The translations under genes and the position numbers were made by a program. Below, piece by piece: positions 26,609 to 36,981 of a stretch of 64,000 nucleotides of DNA. This stretch comes from Aliikangiella coralliicola. Lineage in GTDB: Bacteria; Pseudomonadota; Gammaproteobacteria; Enterobacterales; Kangiellaceae. The first letter of the stretch is position 1. Each line of letters starts with the position of its first letter. The stretch covers positions 124,001-188,000 of the forward strand of contig NZ_ML660169.1 of assembly GCF_007004725.1 (NCBI RefSeq). The letters run 5' to 3'. Under the pieces are notes generated by a model. The model made no database searches, was not told the DNA's origin, and was given only the letters and a program-made list of their open reading frames with translations.

Positions 26609-28852
26609 TTATAAAGTACAAGCCCCTTCATCAGCCCACCAATCAGGCGAGGTTTCAGGATTGTTGCCAGTGTTAAACCACCATTGAGTGCTGCGGTAAA
26701 TTCGACCGTTGTAGCTCACCCGTTGATTTTGCGTATAGGTTGAGGTCGCATTCCATGCAGGTTCGCTGCAAGTTCCGCCACCATCAGAAGTCACCGTAAT
26801 AATGCGAGAAGCCGAATGAGTTGCTCCATCGTCATCCGTCACTATCAGGGTAACGGTGTAATTGCCCGCCGACGTAAAAGTGTGTGACGGAGAAATACCT
26901 GAAGCAGTATTGTTATCCCCGAAATTCCAGCTATAACTCACAATATTGCCATCAGAATCGGAACTTCCACTACCGTCAAAATTGCACGCCAACTGGTTAC
27001 AACTTTGGCTAAAGGAAGCCGTTGGCGCTTCGTTTTCTCCACTGCCATTATCGACCTCTGCCGCCAAACTCACCGTGATATTGTTTGTCGCTGCATAAGC
27101 ACGAACGCCAATGTAATAACGCCCCGTCTGCAAATTGTTGATGGTGCAAGTTTCATTACTCGATGAGGTATAACCGCGACAGTCGTAACTTTGCGTGGTC
27201 GGCTCAGTGTCAAAACTGACGTAAAGATCAGCATCACCATTATTAGCAGCCGTGGTCACGGTGAACTGCGAGTAGTTGCCATCATTATCAAAGTAATACC
27301 GCTGCCACATATTTTGTGCCAAAGAATTGATGTTGACGGCATCCCCGTCTTTTAGTTCACCTTCATTTCCTCCGCCGTCAGTAGCAACGGTTACTGACTG
27401 AGAAGTACTGTTAGTCGCCCCGTCATTATCTGTGACGGTCAAAGTGATGATGTAAGTGCCCGCCGATGCATAATTGTGCGCAGGCGCTACACCACTAGCG
27501 GAACTATTATCACCAAAATTCCAGGCGTAACTTGTGATGCTGCCGTCACTATCGCTACTACCTGCCCCATCGAAATTGCAAGCCAGTTGATTACAGCTTT
27601 GGGTAAAGGAGGCGGTTGGAGGAGCATTGCCGCCACCGGTTAGAGAATCGATAGCCGCTTTCACATCAATACGACCAGCTCCGGCCATGTTGGGACTACC
27701 GATATCAACCGCAGTATTGGCTAACGCCTGACGAACTTGCAAAGGACTCAAATTAGAATTAGCACTTAAAATCAGCGCAGCGGCACCAGCCGCATGAGGA
27801 GACGCCATGGAAGTGCCACTTTTGGTTGAATAACCGCCGCCAAGATCGGTCGAATAAATATTCGCGCCAGGCGCAGTAATTTCACCATTTTGTCCAACGC
27901 CAGTGAGTGAATCATTTGAATTACTCTGGTTAACCGCAACCACACTTGAAAAAGCAGCCGGGTATTTAGGTGAGTTGCCATTGCCATCGTTACCTGATGC
28001 CGCAATCAGAACAACGCCAGCATCGTATGCAGCCTGGTGAGCCGACTCATAATTACTGTTCGTGACATTTGGATCACCATAACTCATATTAACGACACGA
28101 GCGCCCTGATCAACACACCAGTCAAGCGCTTCCATGAATGTACTTTGCTGCACGAAAGGCCCGTTAAATACATCGGCGTTGAGAATATCAGCATCAGGGG
28201 CAACTCCCACTACCCCGCCATTGTTATCCAGCGCCGCAGCAATTCCAGCGACGTGAGTGCCGTGACTGTCCGCGCTTAAGCTACCCAGCCAGGCATTTTG
28301 TGCGAGCACTTTATTCGCAAATTCCTGGTGGTTAGCTTGTACACCACCATCAATTATACAAATCCGAATATTGTTCCCGGTGTAGCCATCACTCCACACT
28401 TCCGGCGCTCTGATTTTGGCAACCCCCCAGCCAGGATCATCTGCCAACTGTTGTTCTTCGGTGACAGGTATCACTTGTTCCACCTGATGGTCTGGTTCTA
28501 CGACATAACCCATGTTTCTTAACATCTGAGCCTGGGACGGTGTCATGGTGACAAAAGAAACAGGCGCTAATAACTGAAGCCCACCGGTCAAATTTCCGCC
28601 AATATCGCTGACATCAACGAATAATGTATTTCGGGCCTCTTCAATTTGAAATTTGCGAACATCCATTTGCATCAAACTTTGGGTTTGCAGCGAAAAAGAC
28701 TGCAATTGTGTATTTTGTCTGGATACCGTATACGGCCGCTCCTGCTCAGCCATAGAAGAAAAACTGAAAGACAATGCGACTGCTGATGCCACTAAGCTAA
28801 ATGATTTAAAACCTACCGCTCTATCACTATTTGTTTCGTTCTTATTTTTCAT
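26609..28852 (-). CDS. Secreted S8 subtilase with PKD, PPC, PKD and CBM5/12 modules
   Basis: 747 residues. The signal peptide ends around SFSSMAEQ. The S8 triad is D168 (ICIIDGGV), H197 (DSHGTHVAG) and S348 (GTSMASPHAAGA). Domain order after the catalytic part is PKD (about 410-490), PPC (about 500-600, with NNGDADLYVSFDTEPT), a second PKD (about 610-695) and a C-terminal CBM5/12 module (about 700-747) with WWFNTGNNPE. The two PKD copies are near duplicates. A chitin-binding module on a protease suggests attack on protein embedded in chitin, such as cuticle. AGGAG lies 9 bases before the ATG. An HTH-like gene lies 289 bp upstream in the same orientation. Confidence 0.95.
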   Translation of the reverse strand: MKNKNETNSDRAVGFKSFSLVASAVALSFSFSSMAEQERPYTVSRQNTQLQSFSLQTQSLMQMDVRKFQIEEARNTLFVDVSDIGGNLTGGLQLLAPVSFVTMTPSQAQMLRNMGYVVEPDHQVEQVIPVTEEQQLADDPGWGVAKIRAPEVWSDGYTGNNIRICIIDGGVQANHQEFANKVLAQNAWLGSLSADSHGTHVAGIAAALDNNGGVVGVAPDADILNADVFNGPFVQQSTFMEALDWCVDQGARVVNMSYGDPNVTNSNYESAHQAAYDAGVVLIAASGNDGNGNSPKYPAAFSSVVAVNQSNSNDSLTGVGQNGEITAPGANIYSTDLGGGYSTKSGTSMASPHAAGAAALILSANSNLSPLQVRQALANTAVDIGSPNMAGAGRIDVKAAIDSLTGGGNAPPTASFTQSCNQLACNFDGAGSSDSDGSITSYAWNFGDNSSASGVAPAHNYASAGTYIITLTVTDNDGATNSTSQSVTVATDGGGNEGELKDGDAVNINSLAQNMWQRYYFDNDGNYSQFTVTTAANNGDADLYVSFDTEPTTQSYDCRGYTSSSNETCTINNLQTGRYYIGVRAYAATNNITVSLAAEVDNGSGENEAPTASFSQSCNQLACNFDGSGSSDSDGNIVSYSWNFGDNNTASGISPSHTFTSAGNYTVTLIVTDDDGATHSASRIITVTSDGGGTCSEPAWNATSTYTQNQRVSYNGRIYRSTQWWFNTGNNPETSPDWWADEGACTL

Positions 28853-29141
28853 AGATTGTCACTCCTGGTATGTATTAAGAGTATTGATTTTTAACGAATG
28901 CACTCACTCCTGGACTTCACTCAAACTCAATATACACAGAATCGTCTCAGATACACCTAAGGGCAATAAAATATTAGTTTAACTGTTACTTGATCGCAAC
29001 AGGCAAGCAATCTCTTATCGATATAATTTTGGAATAAGGTGTAATTGACGACTAGTGAAACCAGCACTCGACCGGTAAATTTGGAACAATTCTAATCAAC
29101 CTGAACTCCGGGTCATTGAGAATTTTCGACTAATACCGCAG

Positions 29142-30362
29142 CTAAAACTCAAAACCAAGATTGTAAGTGGACAACCAGGCAGGATAATCAACGTCAATGT
29201 AATAGCCAGCGTAGTCCTCAAGCGCACTGGCCTGCAACTTCATAGCCGAGCGCAGAATCTCGTTAACGCCGTTAATCCTCAAAGTTTTATCAAGATCATG
29301 GGAAACAGGATTAAATAACCTCACATCTGGACCGGTCATCAGCTGTTCAAACCTGGCTTCACTATTTGTCTTAATGATTTCATCGCTCTTAACACTGCTT
29401 GGATAACAGCCCGATTTGGCGAGACATTTTTTGGCCAGGTTATTTGCTAACAACACAATCAGGGTTAACCGTTTGCCCGGCGATCGACAAACGATGCTGT
29501 GGGAGGTGACCAGCGAGTTACTATTATCAGGATGTGACAAATACTTTGGCTCGTATCGGCCACAAGTAAAACTGAAATAATTGGACTGGTTTGACGGTGG
29601 AGAAAACACAATCGCACTACCGCTTTTATCGATGCCTGAATAGTAGGCTTCAATGTTCGATTGGCTGAAGTGCTTTAAGACAAATTCACTACTTTGATCG
29701 GGTGCCAGCGGTGAATAATTAACGCCTCTTAAAAATTGAGGCTCTGATAATTTAACCGGCCCAGTATGCTCCCCAAAAGATTGTAAATAAGGTCGAGCGC
29801 CGTGGGCGAGGCCGACATTTCTGCAGCCAGCAATCACCAGATTACTAACATAATTATTACTCAACTCATTTTCACTGACACAATGAATACTCAAATAGTG
29901 TTCAACCGATTCTCCAATTAAGCTAGCATTTTCCTGAAACAACTGCTTTCTGATCTCATTTGCTTTATCGCCATCACTCTGGCCATCTTGCGCCACCAGG
30001 GTGGAAAGATTTCTTTTCAACTCAGCATGACTTCTTGCGTAGGTTAAAATGAGATCTTGAAATTGCTCTACCAATAGCACAAACAGGCGCTCAATCTCAG
30101 GGTTTTGTAGCTTGCTATTTAGGGCTAATCCGATTTTTTCCAAACCATCAGGACCAGGCAATGTCAGCGCAGTATCCACGCCAGATTTAGATTCAGTGAG
30201 TGCTTTAACAAAACGACGACTAGTCGAAAAATTGAGGCCGCAGAAATCCCCAAAACCAGAAATTGATTGAGCAGTTCTAGGAATAAAAACCAATATTTGT
30301 TTTAGCAACGCTCGAATATTTTCACCACGAGCTTCAACTTCCGCTAAATCATCTCTTCCCAT
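29142..30362 (-). CDS. Uncharacterised HTH-like protein, paralogue of the gene at 20636-21877
   Basis: 406 residues, cytoplasmic by appearance. It has the same plan as its paralogue: an N-terminal HTH-like region (LVFIPRTAQSISGFGDFCGLNFSTSRRFVKAL), a helical middle with HAELKRNLSTL, GARPYLQSFGEHTG, a CRSPGKRLTLIVLL strand region and the C-terminal signature GYYIDVDYPAWLSTY. Identity is modest, so the duplication is old or the genes came separately. It lies 289 bp upstream of, and parallel to, the 747-residue subtilase gene, exactly as the other copy lies upstream of the 710-residue subtilase. I infer a regulatory role; no ligand or named family could be assigned. Confidence 0.75.
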   Translation of the reverse strand: MGRDDLAEVEARGENIRALLKQILVFIPRTAQSISGFGDFCGLNFSTSRRFVKALTESKSGVDTALTLPGPDGLEKIGLALNSKLQNPEIERLFVLLVEQFQDLILTYARSHAELKRNLSTLVAQDGQSDGDKANEIRKQLFQENASLIGESVEHYLSIHCVSENELSNNYVSNLVIAGCRNVGLAHGARPYLQSFGEHTGPVKLSEPQFLRGVNYSPLAPDQSSEFVLKHFSQSNIEAYYSGIDKSGSAIVFSPPSNQSNYFSFTCGRYEPKYLSHPDNSNSLVTSHSIVCRSPGKRLTLIVLLANNLAKKCLAKSGCYPSSVKSDEIIKTNSEARFEQLMTGPDVRLFNPVSHDLDKTLRINGVNEILRSAMKLQASALEDYAGYYIDVDYPAWLSTYNLGFEF

Positions 30363-30772
30363 ATTTCAGCAACCCTATCGATAATTGACTATTCATTAGC
30401 TATAGTTATTGTTCAGTTTGGCTATTTAATGCTCTGACAGTTTAGTACATTGATTATTGAATAGTTCTGATCATTTTTCTTACAAAGTTGACTCAAATCA
30501 ACAAAGGCCATTACCCGGAAACATCTGTTCAACTTTATTCTAGTCATTATTAGTAGATTTTATATTTAGTGTGACCGTGTATTTTTCGGGGGAGGTTACC
30601 ACTGATTAGCGAATGAATCGACTTTTGATCAGTTCCTCTTCCCCTATTTTTCGAGAATCTCATGCCCCAATAATTAGAGTCACCGATATATTGAAGCAAA
30701 CTTTAACCTGCTTCAAGTCATTTTCTTAATTATCGAGTTGTCCGATGAAGCGTCACTTAGCAGCGTAACGCC
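30363..30772. other. Intergenic, 410 bp
   Basis: AT-rich leader of the HTH-like gene and 3' region of the transmembrane regulator. I see no gene or clear signal. Confidence 0.4.
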
Positions 30773-32890
30773 TTAATGGAGTATAGGGTGATCAAGACGT
30801 TTGATGTCAACTTGCGGATATTCTGACCGAGTAAAAACAATTTTTTCTTCTTCTGGAATATAAGTGATCGAGCCAAATCGATCTAATGTTCTGGTGGGAA
30901 ACTTGACTAACGGAGTCACTTTTTTGCTGTTAAAGTCATAATAATTAATCCGGTGATGATCAATTTGATCAAATTGATAATAGAGTCCTCGCTCGGTAAT
31001 TGTCCAGTTGTAGCGTACGCCAAACTGCTCTCCACTCAACACTCGCTCAGCCTCATCATCAGGCTTCTCGGGATTAAAACGCCATAACCCCTGATTACGC
31101 CCTTTCGTAAACCAAACACTGTTATCTGTTGCCTGGATTGCAAAAACTGCAGAGCTGTTACCCAAACTTTTTGGGTTGCTTCCATCTAAGGAAAACACAT
31201 AAAGTTTTGACTCATTATTTTGTGACGCAGCCGCGATAACAGCACTATCATCTCGGCGCCAGGATGGACGATAATGTTCATTAAATGGCGAAACTAATTT
31301 TTTGATACTACGAGTCTTAACATTCAGAACATATAAATTATCACCCAACCTCTCTTTTTTAGGTCCGAGAAAAGCAACCGACTCACCATCGTATGACCAC
31401 CTCGGAGAAGACAAGTTGGTTTTCATATTGGTTAATTTTTTTCGTTGACTACCATCAACTGCGGAACTCCAAATTTCGTTATAACCAGATTCATTCGAAA
31501 CATAAACCAAACGGTTGGCTCGTTGCGAATAATGTGGGCTGCCGTGATTAAATTCAGATTGAACCAAAGGAAAAGGCGTCGCTGCCACAACTTCTAACAA
31601 CGACAGGTAAGAGATGTGTGATAATACCTGCCAACTGTGAAAGACAACTTCATGGCTGTTAGGAAAGAAACTAGGATAACTGAATCCCGGAATATTGAGT
31701 TGTGTAATCTTGTTATCATCCAGAGAGATCACATACCCTTCGCGAGCACCAAAATTTTCACTACCAAATACGATTCTCTTACCGTCGGGATGCCATGCGA
31801 GACCTCTAATATCGCCCTGACCAAAGGTAAGTTGACGTGACTCTCTAGTTTGAAGCTCTACCAGAAAAATATCTTCGACTAAGGATTCTTCACGACGAGT
31901 GACCGCAATAAATTTCCCATCAGGCGAAAACGCAAAATCTCGATCACTATAAGTACATTCGTTACCGCAGGAGAATCGTTGAGGTTTAGCTTCTGGATTG
32001 CTTAAGTCTAAAAAATAAATTCCAGATTTAGAATAACCTTCACTGATTCCAGTATACGCTAAAACTTTTCCATCACCGGATATTGAGATAGAAAAATTTT
32101 CGTGGCCTGGGCATAAACCAATCACTTTTTGCTCAGCCGTCACCAATGTCATCTGCATCACTTCGCAACGAGTATAATCCCATGACTTTCTGACATAATA
32201 AATCTTCTCGCCTTTCGCTCCCCATACTGGTCGTCCTTCACCTTCTGAACTAAAGGTTAGCTGCCTCGGCAATAGATCAGGTTGCGACAAATCTTTGAGG
32301 TGTAAATCAAACTTGCGGCTAATAAGACGTGTGGCATAAACAATGTAACGACCATCAGGGGAAACGGCAGGGAAAACCTCTCGACCAGGCTCTGTTGTGA
32401 CTGAACTAATTTTAACCGGCGCGTTTCCTTGAAGGGCATGAACAAAGTAAAATATAGAAAAAGCGATAACAAAAACTGGAAATAATACTAAAGAAAATCG
32501 CTTCCAATTCAATAATTGACTTAACTGAAATTGCTCGACAGGCTGTTCATCAGGTTTATTTTCCTGAGACAAGAACTCTGGTTTGATTGACAAGCGATAA
32601 CCAATCTTACGAACTGTTTCAATCAATTGATCATCACCTTGTTTTAATTCTTGTCGAAGATTCCAAATCGCATTTGTCAGCGCTTTTTCACCGACATAGT
32701 GATTGCCATCCCAAACATTTTCGATTAATTCCCGCCGACCAACCAGGTGTGGGTATTTCGTTGCGAGATAAACCAGAACTTCAATAAATTTCGGCTGCAA
32801 TGAGTTTTTTTTATCATCTGATGCTTCAATAAGATATTCACGTGGATTTACAGTAAACTGGCCCAGTTTAAAAGGTGTATCAGATTGCAT
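30773..32890 (-). CDS. CadC/ToxR-like transmembrane regulator with TolB-like propeller
   Basis: 705 residues from the ATG at 32890, preceded by GGGGAA; a TTG six codons upstream is less likely. The N-terminal OmpR-type winged helix (about 5-100) is clear from LQPKFIEVLVYLATKYPHLV, a VWDGNHYV-type loop and LIETVRKIGYRL. One membrane segment follows (about 130-153, FSLVLFPVFVIAFSIFYFVHAL). The large periplasmic part is a WD40/PD40 (TolB-like) propeller with repeats of the form SPDGRYIVYATR, SPDGKFIAVTR and HPDGKRIVFGS. This is a one-component sensor: the propeller senses something outside and the winged helix acts on DNA. The divergent TonB receptor with repeats in the shared spacer is the likely target. 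Confidence 0.9.
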   Translation of the reverse strand: MQSDTPFKLGQFTVNPREYLIEASDDKKNSLQPKFIEVLVYLATKYPHLVGRRELIENVWDGNHYVGEKALTNAIWNLRQELKQGDDQLIETVRKIGYRLSIKPEFLSQENKPDEQPVEQFQLSQLLNWKRFSLVLFPVFVIAFSIFYFVHALQGNAPVKISSVTTEPGREVFPAVSPDGRYIVYATRLISRKFDLHLKDLSQPDLLPRQLTFSSEGEGRPVWGAKGEKIYYVRKSWDYTRCEVMQMTLVTAEQKVIGLCPGHENFSISISGDGKVLAYTGISEGYSKSGIYFLDLSNPEAKPQRFSCGNECTYSDRDFAFSPDGKFIAVTRREESLVEDIFLVELQTRESRQLTFGQGDIRGLAWHPDGKRIVFGSENFGAREGYVISLDDNKITQLNIPGFSYPSFFPNSHEVVFHSWQVLSHISYLSLLEVVAATPFPLVQSEFNHGSPHYSQRANRLVYVSNESGYNEIWSSAVDGSQRKKLTNMKTNLSSPRWSYDGESVAFLGPKKERLGDNLYVLNVKTRSIKKLVSPFNEHYRPSWRRDDSAVIAAASQNNESKLYVFSLDGSNPKSLGNSSAVFAIQATDNSVWFTKGRNQGLWRFNPEKPDDEAERVLSGEQFGVRYNWTITERGLYYQFDQIDHHRINYYDFNSKKVTPLVKFPTRTLDRFGSITYIPEEEKIVFTRSEYPQVDIKRLDHPILH

Positions 32891-33592
32891 TGCCAATTCC
32901 CCAATCAATTTTATTATTTTTTGACTTTAATGCTTTTCCCAACCTAAATTTCAACTAAGAAACTTTTTAATATCTCCAAGTTTTTACGACTTTAATAATA
33001 TACCTTATATTCAATTCAAAAAAAGCGACATTTTTCTTAAAATTCCTGACTTGCTATCTACTGATTAGACCTCTAACAAAAAATCGATATTTCCGCCGAC
33101 TATTCAATAAAAATTCAATTACAACCGGTTTAAATTCAGGAATCACCAACCCGCCGAAATATTTTTACCTGACATTCAGTCAATTCAAACCAACGCTCTT
33201 ACCTTTTGATTTTATTAAAAATAATAAACAGAGATTAAATAGATAAATAAAGGAGAGTAAAAAGAGGCAGGCAATATTGCGCCAGAGTAACCAATCTTTT
33301 ACAACCATCGAAGGGTCATTTGAAATGAGTTGGAAACCGTTTCTTATCAGTACTTATTATCAGTACTTATTTATCAGTACTTAGGAATCATTCGAACTCT
33401 TTTAAAAGATCATAATAAAAACAGCCTTATATTTATTCACATTCATAACAGCGGGGGAACCTGACAGTCTCGAAATTTGCGTATCAACACAATTAAAAGA
33501 GGATTTGCAATTTTGAGCTCCATTGAGCTTTAGAAAAATAACTAAATCAAAAAAACAACAAAACGAAAATAAATCGTTTTAGGAGTGATGCT
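32891..33592. other. Divergent intergenic region, 702 bp
   Basis: AT-rich spacer between the transmembrane regulator and the TonB receptor. It contains the triple 13-bp repeat at 33344-33383 and the AGGAG ribosome site of the receptor. No gene was seen. Confidence 0.5.
33344..33383. repeat. Three direct 13-bp repeats, candidate operator
   Basis: TTATCAGTACTTA occurs without mismatch at 33344-33356, 33357-33369 and 33371-33383. Each contains the palindrome AGTACT. The centres are 13 and 14 bp apart, so the sites are not on one helix face. They lie about 210 bp upstream of the TonB receptor start and 507 bp from the regulator start. Confidence 0.75.
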
Positions 33593-36409
33593 TTGAAACA
33601 TAAAAATAAAACGAAATTAATGAAAGATAGCGCCGCGTTAACCCTAATTTCTACGACATTCGCAGCAGTACCTTACTCAGAAATGAGCTTCGCAGAAGAA
33701 GTTGAAGATAAAGAAAAACGCATCATTATCACCGGCAGCCGAATTAATCGTACCCAGATAGAAACCGCCTCCCCTGTTTTAGTCATCGATAAAGACGTAC
33801 TGATTAATTCCGGTGCGGTCACGATTGGAGAGCTAATGGTTTCTTTACCTAACATTTCCGGCGCCGGTACAAGCCCACAAGTGAATAACGGTGGAGGAAC
33901 GGGGAGAACTTCAGTTTCTCTCAGGGGGTTAGGTTCAGGGCGAACACTGATTTTATTGAACGGTCGTCGCTTCGTCACCGGAGATGTCAACGCGATACCA
34001 GTCTCCGCTTTAGAACGTATCGATATTTTAAAAGACGGCGCTTCGGCAATTTACGGCTCTGACGCCATCGGCGGCGTCATTAACTATATCACCAAAAAGA
34101 ACTTTGACGGCGTCGAAATCTCTGCGCAATACGGTATTTCTTCTAGAGATGACGGGGCCGAATCATCGGTATCGGTAATCAGCGGAACATCAACCTCAAA
34201 CTCGAATATTATCTGGGGTGTTAGCTATAACAAACGCGATGAAATTAGAGCGATTGATCGAGAAGTATTGGATCAACGTTTAAAATTATTCAACGGCGAA
34301 ATCTCTAACGACGGTTCTTCCCGAAGTCGCTGGGGCCGATATGATACGAACAATGACCCCAATGCCAATTACCCGACCGGATTTGATAATTCCAGTTGCA
34401 TCAGCGATCGATTTACGCGAATTGACGGTCGTTCCGGCCGCGATATCAATGATTATCGTTGCTTTATTCCCCAAGGCGACGGCGATGGAGAACTCATTTT
34501 TGGCAACGACGAATATAATTTTTTAGTGTCAGAATTTGCGTTAACCCCCCAGGAACGTCTGGCGTTTTTTCTCGACTCTCGCAAGTCGCTTGTTGGCGAC
34601 ATTAACTGGTTTACCGACGCGGTTTTCTCCTTTACCAATGCAGCGCGTCAACTCGCGGAAAATCCACTTAATAACGGCTCAAGTGGCGGTAGTTTTATCC
34701 CGGGAATAATATCAGCATCAAATCCCTATAATGTTTTTAACACCGATCTCACTTGGCGCTATCGCCCCGAGGCCGCGGGAGAAAGATATGCCGAAACTGA
34801 TACACACCGATTTCAGTTAACAACGGGTTTGGAAGGAAGTATTGGTGATGACTGGACCTGGAGTTCCGCTTTTACCTGGGGCCAGTCAAAATCAGAAACT
34901 TCAGCTTTCGGACAATTTGATCGGCAACGAACAGCCAATGCATTAGGGCCTGCATTTCAAGATGCAGATGGAGTTTGGCGTTGCGGCGTGGACGCAGCTA
35001 ATGTTATTGATAATTGCACGCCGGTTAATTTTTTTACTGACTATGATAGCCTTACCAGCGAAGAAATAGAGGCAATCCAAGATTTAGTTGTCAAACATAA
35101 TTCCAGCACTTCCTGGTTCACCTCCCAGGAAATAAATTTTAACATCACAGGCAGTATCGTCGATATGCCCGCAGGTACATTGCAATTTGCCGCAGGCGTA
35201 GAACACCGTGCTATTGACAGCGAGGATAAGGTTTCCTATCTGGAAGAAAATAACTTGATTACCGACGGCGGAGGTTCTGGCGAGTCTGGAGGCTATGAAC
35301 AGGATGACTTATACGTTGAATTTTATTTTCCGATATTTGAAAGCTTACTCGATGTGTCACTGGGCAGCAGATATTCTGACTATAGCACTTTTGGCTCAAC
35401 CACCAACTCTAAACTGGGCATTGAATCTCGCCCCTCAAATGAATGGTTAGTACGTGCGACCTATTCCGAAGTTTTCCGCTCACCGACAATTTCAAATTTA
35501 TTTAGTGGAATTAGCATCAACTCAAGCGAAGTGAGCGACCCTTGTGACGGCGCCGGCGGCTCGACATTTTGTCAAGACGTACCCGCCGATTACGTTCAAC
35601 AAGATTCGCGCGTGCCTGCATCACGCGGCGGAAACCCAAACCTGCAACCAGAGCAAGGTCACGTGACAACCTACGGTTTTGTTTATAGTCCAGACTGGCT
35701 GGAAGGCGCAAGTTTTACCGTCGATGGATGGGAGATTGAACTAGAGGATTTACTGGGAACAACCAGTGAAGATACGATTTTAAATTCCTGTCATAGTGCA
35801 GCTGAACTTTACTGCGACAAGATTACTCGTGACGCCGGCGGAAATATTACTAATATTAATCGCCAAATTGGTAACCTGGGTTTGTTAAATACCAAAGGAG
35901 TTGATTTTGGATTTCATTATTTAACCGATACATCTCTCGGTAAGATCGGTTTCGACTTCGATTCAACTTATACTGAAGAATGGCGCAACGAACAAGTACT
36001 CGGCGATCCCTCAACTGTTGTCGAACCACTCGGCACTTATGAACCAAGAGGAAATGGTATCGGCAATTTTGCTCGGTTTCGGGCGACCCTGGGATTGAAA
36101 TGGTCCAGGAATAACATGAGTGCCAGTATACGCACTCGATATATGAGCAATGTTACTGAAGATCCCGGTGACTTAGGTGATGAAGATAATCCTAACTTTG
36201 TCAGTGAGCGAGACATTGGAGACTACAGCAAAACAGATATGCAGTTTAGTTACCATTTTAATGAGCTAGACACTAAGGTCACTTTTGGTATTAACAACGT
36301 GTTTGATAAAGGCGCACCGGTTATTTATCGTGACGGTCGAAATACTGACTTGTATAGTTACGACTTAATTCAGCGTTTTTATTATATTCGAGCAATTGCA
36401 TCATTTTAA
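33593..36409 (+). CDS. TonB-dependent outer-membrane receptor
   Basis: 938 residues. The start is TTG, chosen because AGGAG lies 8 bases before it and no in-frame ATG precedes the signal peptide (cleavage near SEMSFAEE). The plug domain (about 40-190) has ITGSRINRTQIETASPVLVID, the SLRGLGSGRTLILLNGRR element and SAIYGSDAIGGVINYITKK. The barrel fills the rest, ending in the aromatic IRAIASF. This type resembles large receptors for peptides or oligosaccharides rather than siderophores, but the substrate is not readable from sequence. It is divergent from the CadC-like regulator and followed by a terminator at 36448. Confidence 0.93.
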   Translation: MKHKNKTKLMKDSAALTLISTTFAAVPYSEMSFAEEVEDKEKRIIITGSRINRTQIETASPVLVIDKDVLINSGAVTIGELMVSLPNISGAGTSPQVNNGGGTGRTSVSLRGLGSGRTLILLNGRRFVTGDVNAIPVSALERIDILKDGASAIYGSDAIGGVINYITKKNFDGVEISAQYGISSRDDGAESSVSVISGTSTSNSNIIWGVSYNKRDEIRAIDREVLDQRLKLFNGEISNDGSSRSRWGRYDTNNDPNANYPTGFDNSSCISDRFTRIDGRSGRDINDYRCFIPQGDGDGELIFGNDEYNFLVSEFALTPQERLAFFLDSRKSLVGDINWFTDAVFSFTNAARQLAENPLNNGSSGGSFIPGIISASNPYNVFNTDLTWRYRPEAAGERYAETDTHRFQLTTGLEGSIGDDWTWSSAFTWGQSKSETSAFGQFDRQRTANALGPAFQDADGVWRCGVDAANVIDNCTPVNFFTDYDSLTSEEIEAIQDLVVKHNSSTSWFTSQEINFNITGSIVDMPAGTLQFAAGVEHRAIDSEDKVSYLEENNLITDGGGSGESGGYEQDDLYVEFYFPIFESLLDVSLGSRYSDYSTFGSTTNSKLGIESRPSNEWLVRATYSEVFRSPTISNLFSGISINSSEVSDPCDGAGGSTFCQDVPADYVQQDSRVPASRGGNPNLQPEQGHVTTYGFVYSPDWLEGASFTVDGWEIELEDLLGTTSEDTILNSCHSAAELYCDKITRDAGGNITNINRQIGNLGLLNTKGVDFGFHYLTDTSLGKIGFDFDSTYTEEWRNEQVLGDPSTVVEPLGTYEPRGNGIGNFARFRATLGLKWSRNNMSASIRTRYMSNVTEDPGDLGDEDNPNFVSERDIGDYSKTDMQFSYHFNELDTKVTFGINNVFDKGAPVIYRDGRNTDLYSYDLIQRFYYIRAIASF

Positions 36410-36981
36410 ATTCTGTTTATAAAAATATCTGTTTCTAAAAAAACGATAAGTTGGGCGGAGAATTCACTAGACTTTTCTTGTCCAACTTTTTTATTCCTTT
36501 GTATTTACCCTACTCTTACTAAAAAGGGAATTTACGTTGTCTCATTGATGTGTGCTGCCTTTTCTTTGAGATGCAGAATCACAGTGAAAACTGTGCAAAT
36601 AAATCGAAACGAACAAAATAAATAAAAAGACATTGATACAAAAATTAAAACTCCCACAGTTTCAAAAAAAGATTTTAAATAGATATTAAAACGACAGTAA
36701 AAAGAGTCCTTCCATATTGAGTTTTGCTTTCTGACACGCTGATAATCCAATCAGCGAATTCAAATTTTAATAACAAAAAATCATCAACTGGAAAAGAAAG
36801 GCAAATAGAAAATCGCTATGCAACTGTTTGTATTTTAATCAAGCAACTGAGTTTCCTTCTTAATTTTAACGCCAGTATTTTAATTTAAGTTTGTCCCAAT
36901 TGATTTCGCACTTTACCCGCCACTTGTTTTTTAGCTTTCGGGTCTCGCAATAAATTTTATTCAATTGAAAGAGGAACAATA
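36410..36981. other. Intergenic, 572 bp
   Basis: Holds the receptor terminator and the leader of the giant subtilase gene, ending in AGAGGAACAAT before the ATG. Otherwise it is AT-rich with no recognised signal. Confidence 0.5.
36448..36492 (+). terminator. Terminator of the TonB receptor gene
   Basis: AAGTTGG (36448-36454) pairs with CCAACTT (36482-36488), and the T-run extends to 36492. It lies about 40 bp past the stop. Confidence 0.75.

Noticed and set aside
20636-30362. The inward-facing paralogous modules as ends of a composite transposon
   Set aside because: No transposase, terminal repeats or target duplication were seen, and the paralogues are too diverged to be recent mobile copies.
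36532-36750. 72-residue minus-strand frame in the gap after the receptor gene
   Set aside because: AT-rich chance frame without a convincing start, ribosome site or protein features.
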